From positions 2,208,841 to 2,272,840 of the forward strand of contig VZSF01010416.1 in assembly GCA_013398295.1 (NCBI GenBank): a stretch of 64,000 nt of DNA, in the 5' to 3' direction. Each line of letters starts with the position of its first letter. Position 1 is the stretch's first letter. Under the pieces are notes generated by a model. It worked only from the letters and a program-made list of their open reading frames with translations, did not search any database and was not told the DNA's origin. The DNA is from Chionis minor. Its lineage: Eukaryota; Chordata; Aves; Charadriiformes; Chionididae. A program made the position numbers and the translations under genes. Shown here piece after piece: positions 40,701 through 55,700 of this stretch.

Positions 40701-43700
40701 AGACCTTTAAGATCATCAAATCCAGCCATAAACCTAACACTAAACTCCACCACTAAACCATGTCCCTCAGCACCACATCTACATGACTTTTAAATACCTC
40801 CAGGGATGGTGATCACGCCACTTCCCTGGGCAGCCTGTTCCAATGTTTGGTAACCTCTCCAGTGAAGAAATTTTCCCTCATATCCAATCTAAACCTCCCC
40901 TGGTACAACTTAAGGCCATCTCCTCTTGTCCTATTGCCTGTTACTTGGGAAAAGAGACCGACCCCCACCTCTCTACAACCTCTTTTCAGGCAGTTGTAGA
41001 GAGCGAGGAGGTCTCCCCTCAGCCTCCTTTTCTCCAGGCTGAACAACCCCAGTTCCCTCAGCTGCTCCTCAGAAGACTTGTGCTCCAGACCCCTCACCAG
41101 CTCCATTGCCCTCCTCTGGACACGCTCCAGCAGCTCCATGTCTTTCTTGCAGTGAGGGGCCCAAAACTGAACACAGTATTCGATGTGGGGCCTCACCAGT
41201 GCCCAGTACAGGGGGACAATCACTGCCCTAGTCCTGCTGGCCACACCGTTGCTCATACAGCCAGGATGCTGCTGGCCACCTTGGCCACACTGCTGGCTCA
41301 TATTCAGCTGACTGTCAACCAAGACCCCCAAGTGCTTTTCCCCCCAGGCAGCTTTCCAGCCACTCTTCCCCAAGCCTGTAGCGCTGCATGGGGTTGGTGT
41401 GACCCAAGTGCAGGACCCAGCACTTGGCCCTGTGAACCTCATACCATTGGCTTTGGCCCATTAGTCCAGCCTGGGCAAACTTCTGCGAGAGTTACCCGTT
41501 CAAAAATAAAAGTTATAATTGAGAGCCGAAGCTCTACAAAAACAGATGTTCAGAATATACGATTTTCTCCTTCCAAGGTACAGAAATGCTTTTTGTCAGC
41601 AGACGCTTGGAAAAGATGTGTATGACAGGAACTGCAAGGCATCGCATTTCCAGGTGCACTGAACTGCTGGTTCTACTGAAGTTACACTGTGGTCTGAGCC
41701 TCTACCAGAATAGAGAATAACAAAACCAAGTATAGCAGGAAGGCACAAAGGTAAGAATGCATTTTGAAAACAAAAAACAGATTTTTTTTTTAAATAATCA
41801 TTATACACGTTTATAGTGAAGTGAATATGGGTAACCCCTTTATTGTGATGAAATTTATTTTCTTCTTAAAGTGATGTAAAGAGATATTACAGTGTCTAGT
41901 GGATAAGACATGAAATGAAAATAATTTAAAAAAACAGTGAATAGGAGTAACAACAGAAATGGTCATACCGGAAAAAGTAGACAATTAAGCATGGTGAATC
42001 CTGCTTTTCACTCAAAAATCCTGTTCTGATTACCAGTACAGAATATGCTATATATGAAGGATTTTGAGTTTTTCATTGGGTCTGTGAAAGGTACAGGAAA
42101 CCAAGTTTTACGCACAAGATACAAGCGTGTGATATCAGGAGAGCAAAGAGCTATCACCAATTCAATAACCTCGCATATACGAAGGTCCATATTGCACAGG
42201 GTCAAGAACTACACTAATGGGTCATTTCCTTCAAGTTTGTACCACGATCAGAAACATTTCAAAAGACACATAGTTATGGTTTTTCATACTTTTGTTTTAT
42301 TGCCTTTACACAAAGTTTAAGATACATTTGTACTGACATTCTTACCTTCAAATGCCAAAACAGAAGGTCACAGATTAAATGGGCAAGCTAAGAAACCATC
42401 AGATTTTACAACAGATCAATTCCTAACTTTTGCTTCCTCAGATGTTAAAAATTATTATAAGTTAATAGATCTAAAGAAATGACACTCAGAAAATAACATA
42501 TCAGCAACCTTGGCAGGCTTAGGAGAGTTGCTGGATCCATTTATTGCAGAACAGTTGCATAAAGGTAAAGGCCTGAAGAGATCATTTTATTATCTATGTT
42601 GATTTTCTGTATCTCACAGAACATCTGAAACATTTCATTGCTCAGCCTATAATAAGCCTAGTAATTAGGCTACAGTGTTCTAATACAGAAAAAACCTTAA
42701 GCTGCTATATATGCAGCAGACCACCACAAAGGCCAAGTCATACGCAACAGCGGGGAACTAATTATTGGCAAGATTAGACTTCATGATCCCACCAAGCAAT
42801 TTATATGTTGTTATTGCATATGAATTTCCTCTGCAGCACTCTCCTGATCAATTTGATTTTAAGCACTTGAACAAAGCCTAGCAACCAAACATTTATGACA
42901 GTTTCCTATACCACTTCAAACAGCTACAAAAAAAAGATTTGAACACTAAAACATACACAACTCTGAGACATTTAAATACCATTTATTTAGTTTCAAGACA
43001 AAGATAAATTAATGGCAGTTTATGATGTCTTGAAGTACCCATATAGAAGAATAGATATGAGGACTTCCAATTAGGGGTGGGTAATCTTTAAAAGTTCAAA
43101 AACAGGAAGCTGATGTTTCAGTTCTAAACTGAAAAGAAAAAAAGAATTCAGATGAATTCTTAATAAAAAACTTAAGTGGCTACTAGCAAAACTAAATGAA
43201 GAAAGGAGTTCCTTACACTTCACCCAGGTTTGTCTTTGTTTAAAGGTAAGAGCAAATGTCCAAAAGATACGAAACACAAGTAAGGGGAAAGACATTGGTG
43301 ACATTTTAACCCTTGATACTGAAGTCTACTAGCAATACAAGGCGGGGGGGGGGGGGGGGGGGGAAATTATAGAGAAAATCAGCAGCAGGAGCATTGCATC
43401 AGTGCAAACAGAATTCCTCAAAAAACCTGACACAAAACCGAAGTACTTGTAGCATGACATTAGAAACTGTTTTGTGAACTATATAACCTCTGCTGCCTCT
43501 GTCCATTCTGATGTACTTCTCTGTCAGCCTATGTCAGCAAGGACTTCGCTGTTTCTGTTTTGGGATCCTTCTGCTTTCCCACTCATCAGGACTACTTGCT
43601 CTTAGTTGCTCTGTCTGAAGTCCCAGAGAAATAACAAGGCCCTTCAGTTGAGTCTCACAGAGTCCAAGAAGCACCAGGTGCTCAAGGGAATCTTCAACCT

Positions 43701-46700
43701 GGGTCCCTACCACAGCCTCTGACACCACACAACTTTTTGCCCCCAATGAAAAGGAAAATGGAATTGAGATACAGACAGCCTGTATGAAATGCAAGGAAGC
43801 AGTCTGTTCTGAAACAAGAACCTCCTTAACTTACATTTTTGGCTTCTCCCTAATGCTGTAGAAGTGCCCCTCAATTAAGGTTGATTACATCCTAGCACAA
43901 CTTGCTTAGCTTTCTACTTCACATTACCCTGGGTGCCTCACAGAAGCTTTCCTCATATACAGAGCTCTGATTTTACTTCCAAAATCATGGACGGAATCCA
44001 CATTTTAAAAAAAAACAAACAGCACCCCCGCAAAAAAACCTGAACAACTGTATGATTACGTGTTACTGCATGGGTCTTTTATCAAAAACTTGAAATAAGC
44101 CTCTGAATAAGATGCACAAAACTAAATGAATTTAGAGGGCACAGCAACGCTGTTCTTTCCATTTACCCAACAGACTGGTGGTCCAAGGATGATAGAGGAA
44201 CCTTTACCAAAATCATCACTACTTCACCACTGTCTTCATGATTTGTGAACCAAGTCCTACAAATTTCATTTTCCTTCCCAATCCAGAAAAATGTTTTGTT
44301 CTGCATTGAATGAAATATTTAGTGTCAAGCAAAAGGATTTTTTTTTTTTTCCATCTCAGCTAAAAAACTCCAAGACCTTTTGGTTCAATCAAAACAAAGC
44401 CTTCCCTTCCCCCCAATTTCTTGGCACCGAATCTGTACTTGACTACTGAATCAAAGGTATAAAAAAGAAAGAAAGAAAGAAAAAACAGACAAAACACCCC
44501 CATCACACATGGGCCATACACTTTTAATTTTAAAATAAAAAACCTACATTCATCATAAGTCATAAGCCTTTTTCATGTAATGTTTTGACTTTTGAAATGC
44601 TAAAATCCCTTGCCTAACAAAGAGATGTCTGATTCTCTCTCAAGCTAGCAACTCCTTGTCTTCTTACATTCACACTTCTTTTGTCTTCTCTCCTCTTTCT
44701 TCACTCTTCTGGTTCTAATTCCCTGTTAGATTAGCATGATTTGGTTTTCACTCCCTTTTTTTACAAGAAGGCTGCTTTTAATAAAAAGGAAGCAGTGTCC
44801 TACTAGTGACAGGCTCTTAGGGCATCTTCTTCACTTTTGCTCTCCCCTGTTTATTTTTCCACAACTTACCATTTCCTTTTCATAGACACTCCTCCTCTTT
44901 CATCTTCTGTTAAGTTTCAAGAACTATTTACTTTCCTGAAGTACCTTTTAGATCCCTAATTTTCTTTCCTTTCTTACTTTCCATATGCCTTTTTTTAAGT
45001 TTATATTTTTGGGTCATTACTCCTATTCCTACTATATTCTACTTGTAGATTGTCTAAGCATCTCTAATAAAATAAACTATTTAAAGCTATTCTCGTAGCC
45101 ATTCTCATTGCTTTAAATACTTCACTGTCCCTTCCCACTTATTTTGGGAGTCTCAAAAGAAAAAAAATATCAAAACAAATCCCCTTTAGTTGTTCTTACC
45201 ATTTTTCATCACAATTCTCTCATTCAACCCCACCTCTGAGCATCTATTTTAAAGCATATACTTTACAATTTACTACTTCCCCAAAACCAGATCCAAATGA
45301 TTTAATGCATTGTATTGAAAACTTTACCACCTGAACAGAATGCATAAGGCTACTCCTTGCCTTCCCATTAATACTTTCATTTTCAAAACAGCTCATGCTA
45401 AGTCACAACAAACTACTATTTTTAGGTCAACATACATTTGGGTTTCTCTGTTTAAAAACACTGACGATATGTGCTCCCTTTTGCTCCTTGGTGTCTCATC
45501 CTTGTTTATACCATGACAGGTTACAAAATAAAGAGTCCATATACTTGGCCAATATTCATTTTAAACGTTTAGTTTCAAGTGTTTGGCGTAGGTAGCACTT
45601 GTTTACAACAGGTTACAATATTACACGTCATTTTAATCATTATGCCTTAAAAGAAACACTATAATCATTCTAACAAACTCAGTTTAAAATTCCACCCTAA
45701 CCTCTGTGATGCTTAGTTTGTAACTATTAAAACATAGAGAACACTCTAAACAATACGCTGGGAACACTATGTGGAATACAGCTGAAACTGTATCCATAGT
45801 AAGTTTTGGAAAATCTAATTTATTTATTTTTAAAAATAATTTTCTGATAATTTGGACTGGTCCAAAGATCACTCATTTGGAGAAGAAAAAAAAAGGCAGA
45901 AATCGAAGGTATTACAGCCTAAAGGAAGGTTTTTTAATTAAGTTTGTTCTATTTTACACTTTTAAACTTAAGAATTATGGATTAATAGCTTCTTTATTCA
46001 TCCTGATAATCCTATGCAGAGTCTTAAGACACCTAAGACTGTTTTGCTTGTTTTATTGGTTTCCTCCTATTTGTCTGCATATTGAACCTTGTCACAAACC
46101 AGACGATAGGGTTTTTTTAGGACAAGTTTGTTTGTTGGGTTTTTTGTTTGTGTTTAACTGTGTCTGGATAATACCAAATCTAAATAAATTACGGCCTTAA
46201 TCTCTGACTCAATTCTGCATTACAACTAGCAATAGAAGAGCAACTAGCTTTTTTTTTTTTAAAACTAAAAGCATATAGAAGACCGAAGAAGTTGTTTTAC
46301 CTTCCATTTCTTCCACTGGCACCTAAATCCTCAAAAAATCTTCCGTGTATACACAAGATGTCTTCTAATAAATGCAACCCTTAACAATACTACTTACAAA
46401 ATTATGCATACAATTAGCTAAAAAGGAAACTAAACGCAGTATGAAACATTGATTTAAAGGAAAAGAAACAAATAAAAAAGGCACAAAGACAAAGTGTACC
46501 AGGGTATATACAACCCAGTATTATGCTAACTTGGCAACGAGGCTTTAGCAGACTAGTAATAGTCTGCACATAACTTGCTTGCCCCAGCCATAAGAGAGAC
46601 ACACAAATTTGAAATAAAGATAAAAGCTGTCTCAGCAAGGTGGCACATCACTGTTACATGAAATTGATCTATGAAGTCATTTTCTTAGAATACTTACCAC

Positions 46701-49700
46701 TAAATCCCAGTTATTTTGTTCAAGCAACGTTATAGCTTCATCAATATTTTCAATACCAGTACACGCCTGGAAAAAAAAAAGAAGCAGTAAACAGAATTAA
46801 AAGCATTGATCAAAATCAGAGTATTAATACTTATAATTTAACTGGTTTCAGCGGAAGGAAAGGAAAAGTATAGGTCTTTCATTTCTGTTAGGAGAGGGTG
46901 ATCCAGAAAAATCAGATTTCAAGACTTAAACATCAAATATTTTGATAAAATTCCCTGTCCACCCGAGGATTCTTGTGTAACCTTGAGCAAGTCACCTAGG
47001 GAAGCAAGATAAAGTAGTTATTTGTAAAATTGGGACAACAGTGCTGTCCCACAAAGGTGTTTTGAGAATTCCACGTTCAAAATTATGAAACACTCATGCT
47101 ACCTTCAAAGGGAGAACAAAAATACCTAGCATTTAAAATGATGTTTGAGATGGCCAAAATATTTTGTCTAAAGCCAGAAACATATATATACACACACCCT
47201 ACTGCCTCCACCATCGTCTTATACCCCTACTCACTCTGGGTGTTGCACAGTACAGTGGAAGAAGAAAAAGAAGGTGGCAAGTATGAATTTTTGATTATTG
47301 AAGTACCAACTTACTACACACGTACAAATGAGCCCCGCCTTGTGAAACTATTTAAAATAAAGACTATATAATGAAACATTTACAACGCGTGCATGTTGTT
47401 CTAGCCCTATACTCTGGCTTTACCTAGTTCAAGAAATCTAATAGAATAGTGCTGTTAAAGTAGTAATAACACCATATAAAAAATGGTATTGTAAATTGAT
47501 TTTAGTTCCAAATACAAGAGAGCACCTCTAGTGAGCAAAAACTTGATCCAGCTTCCTGCTTTCTTTTTTTTTTTTTTTTTTTTTTTTTTTGAGACCTGTA
47601 CATTTTCAAATACTCAACTTCAGCAGGCAGAGCACTGCTACTCATTCTGTCACTTATTTGCTACCATTCACACTGAAGGATATCAGATATATTTCACCAG
47701 AGGGGAAAAATGGAAACAGTTATGTTTCCTTCTGGAATTTATCTTTCATCTTGATCAAAGCTACGCTCTGTATTCCAGCACACAAGATGAGTTCAGACTT
47801 TTACAAGACCTGAAACATGATCATGTTCCTTCTGCTCCACTACACAGTTACATAAAAAAGTTTATATAAAGCTACATTAAAAAAAAAATCCAAGCTTTTA
47901 ACAGTAATAATACAGAGTTAGATAGCAGCAGCAAACAGATCAGTTTTCCTGATTCCAAAGATATAGTCCTGTTTTTGCTTTACGTGATAAGAGAAAAAGA
48001 TGGCTAGGCACAGAAACACACAATTTTTTTTTTCTCCCAAGACATAAAAAACCATCAGGTCATACATTTTCCATGCTCTGACTTTTCTCCCAATTTACAA
48101 CAATAAACGTAAGAAATAAAAAGTAGAAAAGAAATCAGAGACATTCAAGGCAAATTTTCTCTTCCCAAATTCAACACTGAAGAATTCCCCACTCACGAAG
48201 CATTACATGCAGTATGTCTACACAAAATGGACCAGTCTGGAGGACCATGAGGATCACAAGAAGACATTTTAGAGATTTTTTTTGCCTGCAGAGGGGAGGA
48301 AGCAGTTTCTATTGATCCACAATGCTCTCATGGCCAGATTGATTCTCTCTGGAACAAGACAAAATTTCTTCCATTGCTCACAGCATGCTGCGTTAATACT
48401 GAATTTCACCCACTTCGCATCTGGAGTGCTAAAAAAAATTTTAAAAATACAGCTTTGCTCTTCAGAAGTGTCATTTTGCCTTCTCTTCCATTGCTTCTTG
48501 CAGTTACTTCGGCAGTTAAAAACGAGACAATGCTTTAACAGATTCCTTGGCAAATGGGAAGTTTATACACTTACGCCAGGTAAGCTTGAGGAACGCAGGG
48601 CTTGCGCTTGTCATTTCTGAAATGACAGAAGGGTTCATACTGCCACAAACCTGCCACTGAAACTGATGTCAACAGCTCTGCTGCAAAGCAGTCTTACTTT
48701 GAGAAAAAGTTGTGCAGAAGTGATAGTCTGAGGTTCTGTTCACAGTTAAGTGAAATACGCTTAAAAATCTGGTCATGACAGAAAGAAGAAGTTACTACAT
48801 CTCATTTATCAGCCCTGAAGAATCTGCATGACCTTTCCAAGACCTATGTTGTGTTCCAACCTACACTAAGAACCTGACCAACGATGTGGTGGTGGCATTT
48901 TCAGCCCTGGGCTGTGCAGATGAAGTTGAGCAGAAGGCACCTAGAATTCAGGGCTCAAATATTGGTTGTAGTTGTCCCGCCTTCCGTATCATCCCTACCG
49001 CTCAGCTGACTTGCAACTGTCCGTTTGCACGCTCTTAGCCCATACTAACTGCAAACCAGTTCAGCTCAGTTTGGCAGACTTATTTTGCGAGAAACTAAAC
49101 AAAATTAGCGTATCCTTCTACCAGTGCACACAGTGAAAGGAGTTACCCCATCATAACGGAGGCAGAATAATCAAGCGACTAATTCACTTGTATGTCTATG
49201 TCCTTCCTAAATCATGTTGTTGGGGATTCGCAGTCTAAAATAGAACTCTGCTCTCGCTCTCTTAGCAGTCCAGAGTCATTGGTAAGAGGAACAAGTGTAA
49301 ACACCAACAAAAAAAAAAAATCAAAAACATCAGAATTCATAATACCCAAGAAAAGCAGTTCTGTTGAAAACTCTTGGAATATTTTTACAATCCCTTTCAA
49401 CATTTGATTTTGGGGAGTTCTAAAACTAAGATGTCACTTTCCAGATGGACTGTTTTTGCCAGTTATCAATAAAACAGAAAACAAACATTTCTGAATGACA
49501 ACAATGAACAGATGAGTGCTACTTATCAACTTAACCACAAAACAAACATTCCAAGATCTTCTTCAACACCCAGTTAATGTCACAGTTGCAGCAAACTAAG
49601 ATTTTTCAGAATAATATTTCTACATTCAGACACTACACACTACCACGTACAAATTCCTGCCTCAAGTCATGATCCATTAGCAAGACAAAAAACCCAAACA

Positions 49701-52700
49701 AACCGAAAATTAAAGTTTACTTCCTTTTAACTTCATCATGTAATTCAAAATGTGTTCAAGAAAATCATCCTTTTTGCATGTCTTTAATTTTCCCAAAGAA
49801 ATTAAGCACACGAGACAGGTAGTCATGCCACGGACTCCTGGAGCAGCAGATTCTGCCTGGCCTGCTTCTGCCTTCATTTTCTGTAGGGAAACACATACAG
49901 GAAACCAGCAGGTTCTGTGAGCAACAAAATTAACAAAGTCTGGTTCCTTCTGGGTTTGTCTCTCATCCCTAATTGCAAGGCCCAGTTTAAGGTTTTCCTG
50001 TGGCTGGAATACTTATAAGGGCTTCTTTTGATGGACTTCTTTCCATGTTACCTCACTGTAGTTCATGAAATTTGGAATTATTTAATTGGTATGAGTCCAG
50101 GAGACACCTGGGCACTATAAGGTTATATGCCCTACTTATCTAGGAAGGCAGACTAAAAGTCACAGGGTTTACTTATTTACAATACATTTACAAGATTTTT
50201 CTGCTTATTTTTATGCCTTTCATCCCACCCAAGCAAGAAACAAACAAAAAAGTAATTGAATGGGGGGGGGAAAAAACATGTTGAATTTGCACAGAAACAG
50301 AAGGAAAAAAATAACTTCAAATTATAGCAAAGTAGATGAACTCCGAAGACGCAAAACACACCTTTCTTACTAAGTAAAGTGATATCAGTTAAGAATTTTT
50401 TTTAATTCACAGATTTTATTCAGCTTTATTCTCATGAGGCCTATTTAATAAAAGGCATTAAATATTTTAGAGGAAAATTCCTACCAGAATACTACTAACT
50501 CTTGATTCAATCAACAACCAGAACATCCTCCAAGCCATCAAGCTGAAAGAAACAAATCATCGCAGTAAAGGTAAAACCCTCAAGCCTCACTGATTTGTAA
50601 ACCTTTACACCTCAAAAAGAAACCAAAGACTTTTTTTTGAAGGACAAAGGAGAAGAAAAGTTAGAACAAGTTCCTGCTCTTCTTCTCTGCATTTCCTCTA
50701 AATCTAGGATAGCATTTTTGCCCTTTACAGCAGCTCCAGAGACTGTAGAGTCTCTTCTGTGTATTTTTCAGACCACACAAGAGGAAAATGAACGTGAAGA
50801 TTAGAAAACTCTTGCACTGAATACATAAAATCCAATTCCGAAGACAAAGTTATTGAAAGTTACAACAACTTTCTTAGCATCCTGCTTTTCCAGGCCAGGT
50901 AAGTGTTTCAGCAGGCAGATTTATATTTGCACACAATAAAATTTCAGAGCGCTTCGCCAAATTTTTTTTCAGGTAGCTTTGCAGATTAACCATCACCTTA
51001 GTGATAGAGAGCTTACCCTTGGAAAGATTCACAGCTAACCATTAGGGGTCCTATTTAAGTGGCACAGTAACCTTAATCACTGTTACATAAAAGAAGCAAA
51101 GTCAGCCACCAAGGAAACAATTCAGTTGGAGAAAAGTCAGAGGGCAGCTGGACTTCAAGGCATCCAAGGCAAACCTAGGAGGTGCTTCCAGAAAGCTGTA
51201 ACGCAGGATGACAGACTTGCTCTTCCTAAATCCCTTGCAGGGTGGTCTCACCCCCGGCAGCCGTAACAGCTGGATGTGGATTTTGAGACCCTCTGTGACC
51301 CCCCACCTCACCAGCGCAGGCTTTAGCCTACCTCCCCATCCCAGGAAAGCAGCTGACTTCCCCATCTGGCAGCAGCTGCTGTGGAAAACGCTCCTCCGGC
51401 ACCTGCTGCAGAGATCCAGGCAGTTGTTACGCGGCGAAGCTGGAAGGGACAACTGCTCTCCTCACACAGAGAGCCGGGCTGTTACTTCTGCAAAAGCTGG
51501 GAAAGCAACAAACAGCTGTGGCTGACTCACAGACAGAGTCGGGCTACTGTTGCCCCGACAGACAGTGGGTGGCAGTTGTTGCACAGAAGCTGGGAGCAAA
51601 TGGTGTTTGGCAGCAAGGCAGGACTTATCTCACCTGTGGCACCATTCCCCGCCTCGCCAAGGCAAAACGCACCAGTGAAAAGTATCCAGAAGACCACATT
51701 CAGCCTAATGGCCAGCAGCTGGATAGGGAGGACTTAGAAGTCTGCCTCTCTCAACATTTTTGCTGAACAATTGTGTATTTCCTTTGACTACCAACAGTAG
51801 CTATATTTTCTCCAAACAGGGACCATCTCTAAGCTAACCCAAACTAGACTTTAGCCTAGAACATCTTGCACAACAGCTTCGGGCCCATTCAAATCAGGCA
51901 AACAGATGGCTGCGAATTACACCGTACACCACTCTCTCCTGTAAAAGTCAGATGGGGAAAAAAAGTAAAAAAAAAAACACAAAACACCCATACCAAAAAA
52001 AACTCACTTTGTGCCTAACTAATTTCCACATGCACTCTGCAGTTAACGTCCTCAGCTGCAGCCTCCTGCAGTAATTTAGAGCAGATGCAAATATAGGTGC
52101 TATGCACAGTCCACAGAACGAAAAGGGTAAAACCGGAGCCAGAGCTCCGAGTACCCAGAACAGCAACAAACTCAGACAACTGATCTCCAGGGTAGAGTCA
52201 CACCAGTTGTCAACTACAAACTTTTTCCCTTCTCAATAATATCACATCCATCTGTCTCAGAATAAGACTAAGCTACTGTGATTCAATCTGATGCCTAGTC
52301 CTCAGACACTGAAGCAGCTGATACAGACTCTCCTGTATTGGACGAAAAAGAGCTTTCTGCCGTCAGCATTTTGTTGCAACCTCAGTCCATCGTTTTAATA
52401 TTTGTGTAAAACTACAATGCCCAAAGAAACAACTGCATTAAGGCACCACAAGACTCAATGGGTGACATCACCTAGGAAGAAAAGTTTTCACCCTTTGGGA
52501 TGTCCTACACAACCCTAGGAAGCCAGCATTAATGCAGGCAGCACCTTAGGAAATGCTTCCTTTTGAGAGTACCCAATAAATTTTCGTCACTAGATACAGC
52601 AATGCTACTAGAGCTAAAGCTATTCCATAAAGATATATGCAGTTTTAAAGAGAAATCAAAAACGTTGGCAAAGAACAAATATTGCTAAAATTAATTCACT

Positions 52701-55700
52701 ATCCCTTTGGTAACTTACTCTTCAAAAGATAAGAGAGACTAGGAGCACGAAAAACTCTTTTCAAGTAGAGGCTGCTAACCTGCTCAGGATGGATGATTTC
52801 TACAGGTCAACAGCTTAAAAACAACAACAAAAAAGACTCTGAGCTGTTCTTAATACATTTGAGAAACAGCAAAGGATATTGCTTATCTCCTTGCATACTT
52901 ACACTCCAATATAACCAAAATTTACTTTGCTGTTTTATTCACCTCCTCTCCAATTACAACCAAACAGATCAGTTCACAGACACACTTCAGCTTCCCGTCA
53001 GGTTTTGTGTATCTCCAAAGACAGAGAGTCTACAGCCTCTCTGGGCAACTTGTTTCAGTGCTTCACCACTTTCAACAGAAAAAAAAAACTTCCTCATATT
53101 TAATTATCATTTCCTCTGCTGTAACCTGTATCCACTGCCTCTCATCCTTGGACTATGCAACTCCAAGAGAAATCTGATTTGCTATTTTCTGTTATCACGC
53201 ACTGTATAGTTGAGACGGCAACTAGATCCCCTCTTCACCTTCTCTTCCAGGCTACACAAACCCAGCTCCCTTAAGCTCACCTTTCACAAAACATGCTCCA
53301 GCCTCCTCCCCACCTAGACAGCCCTCCATTGGACTTGCTCCACTTTGTCAATGGAAGGACCGACACAGGACACAGCACAGCATTCCTGGCAGCAACGGTC
53401 TCGCCAGTACCAAGTAGAGGTGAAGAATGGCTTCCCTCGGTCTCTCAGCACACTAATGCAGCCTACTATGTGGCTACTACTTCTACTAGCACAACCCACA
53501 ATTCCCTTTCTAAGCATTCCTAATAAAAACCAGGTTTCTGGATGCAGGATTTTTAGCAACCCAATTCCAAGTTCCCTATTTCTAGAGTGAAACATACTAA
53601 CCTTGCTTCCTTTTCCCAACCCTTACCAGGAAAAAGGCTCAGTAATCAAAGACAATTATTAAAAGTCTATAAAGCAGCCAAAGGCAGCTCCACATTGTAT
53701 CTGCTAGAAGTCTACTCAAACCCAGAAAGCTTTAGGACGCTAATTCACCTAGGATATATTAGTAAGTGAGAAAGTTTTCTTGAAAATTCACACATACGCT
53801 GTTGCAATGGTAATTACTTCAAAGCAACTGAAACAGAGCACACCACTTGTTCCCCAAACCCAAGTAAAGTTCGACCAATATGCTCAGCCAAGCAAGTAAA
53901 GGCTTTATTACCGTAATATCAGATTTAGGATCCACGTGTAACTCCCCTCTGGGCTACCAAGAGATTCCTTGCATTCAGACACTCACAACTGAGACTTTTT
54001 GGTACCTTCGTTCTTCTCATCCCAGAGTCCCGCCGGCCTCAGGACCACCTCCACAGACTGCAACACCAGCTACACGCACACCCCTTCGTGGCATCCCCTA
54101 TCATTCTAACCTTGCAACAGCCCTACTGATGTAATGAGACCATTCTTATTATGAGTCATCTGTGGTTATTAAATTAACTTTTACTTCTTTCTGTTTCAGA
54201 CAAACATTTAAAAAAAAAAAAAAACACACATCCATGCATATCGACTGAGACACAAACTGAAAGGTCACCTACTGCAAGCATCTAAATGAAAAGATAAGAA
54301 TGTTTCTCTGTTTTTACGTAACTCAGAAGACCATATGGTAAAAATTAAGCAGATTCACCAGCTGTTCGCTTAACAAACAAGCTCACACACTTACCAATAT
54401 CAGAAATCGAGAAAGGGTTTAGGGAAATATGCCAGGCTAAAGTTTTGCCCAATGCATTTCAAATCCCACCCCCAACTACTCACAAACTTGATCGTTCTTC
54501 TATTTGAGCACCACCTTAAGCAAAACTTAAAGTAAGGAAGCATTAGTCCCTTTCTACAGGAGGAATGGGGGGGTAAAAAAAAAAAAAAAAAAAAGGTATT
54601 TGTGAAGGTCAGAAAAGACATTTCTACCTGTTAGTTACCAAGCAGACAAGAGTGAACTTCGCCCATGCTCTGAGATGACTGCAAGCCTTCTGAACAAAGC
54701 AAGCAGGGTACAAAGTCTAAACTGGTAGCATGAAGCTCTAACCACTTCTTAGCAGAACTAGCTAACTTGGCACCATGCTAACCACTTTCAGATGGTTTCC
54801 AGCAGACTTTGAACGCTCTCAAGACCCTGGAAGCAAATTCTGTTTCCAGAATATCATGAAGGCACATCCCTAGGAAGCCCGTGATCGGAGCCAAGACATG
54901 AACTCTAGTCTCCCAAGCCCCATGCTAACACTCTAGCGTTTAAGCCACATGCACTACGTACAAAGACCAGTACTCAAACTGAATTAAAAACCAAAGCAAA
55001 ACAAAAGTCAGTACCCGTTAATTAGTACTCTGGACTACTAAACCCATTTGTCTTTCCCGAGTACTAAAGACAGTCTTTACGCAACAACTACAAAAAGCTT
55101 TAGTTAGATTATCCCAAAGTTTCTGTATTTGTTTAATACTTTTATTAAAGTACCTCAGTGAAGGCAAAAACCTCAAGATTTCCTGAATCAGAGTAATTTT
55201 GCTCTTACAGTATCTTATACGTTATCACATAAGAAGAAAAACTAAAGGAAAACAGAAGAGAACTACAGGGATCAGACAAACAATTTTCCTTACTGGATTA
55301 TTTGCAGTCATCTCCTTTCTCCTCATTGCCTCAAGAGCAATAGAACCCTAAAAACAACTAAAGAATAAAGAAAAGCCACTTTCTAGATAAGCACACAAAG
55401 GAAGAATACTAACCCATACAAAAAAATATTTTACTCAACATTCCACCAACACTAGTATTTTTTTTGATAAAGAACAGGACCACAAGGAACAGACATATTC
55501 TTCCAAAACCTGGAAATGGTATCCAAAATTGGGAAACAGAAGACCACTGAAATCCCAGCAAAGCACAGGTCATGGCACAATGCTGGCCAACAAGGACTAC
55601 AAAAAAACCCCATTTCTCTACAGACATAAAAATTATATAAGCTTTTAAAAGCATCAGGACAAGGAAGCCCGCCAGCGAGTCAGCGGGACCAAAGGAACAA

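Larger units (their letters stand above)
26675..46697 (-). other. FAF1: FAF1 intron 2 (about 20.0 kb)
   Basis: This is the largest complete intron here. It contains two CR1 copies in opposite orientations (about 31468-31947 plus, 40677-41480 minus), the CpG-dense patch at 26880-27310 and a possible hAT-like terminus at 38339. It also contains a 20-base G run at 43344-43363, an AAAG microsatellite at 44461-44486 and a pyrimidine-rich stretch at about 44620-45250. From about 32000 to 38300 I see only AT-rich unique sequence with short A/T runs and no recognisable element. Confidence 0.85.

Noticed and set aside
40843..41625. 260-codon plus-strand open frame, the longest in the window
   Set aside because: It is the antisense shadow of the CR1 ORF2 remnant.
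47531..47869. 112-codon frame starting in a T run
   Set aside because: It begins with a phenylalanine run from the T homopolymer and has no recognisable content after that.
51208..51766. Plus-strand frames of 82-118 codons
   Set aside because: They coincide with the GC-rich degenerate repeat; repetition in translation comes from the DNA repeat.
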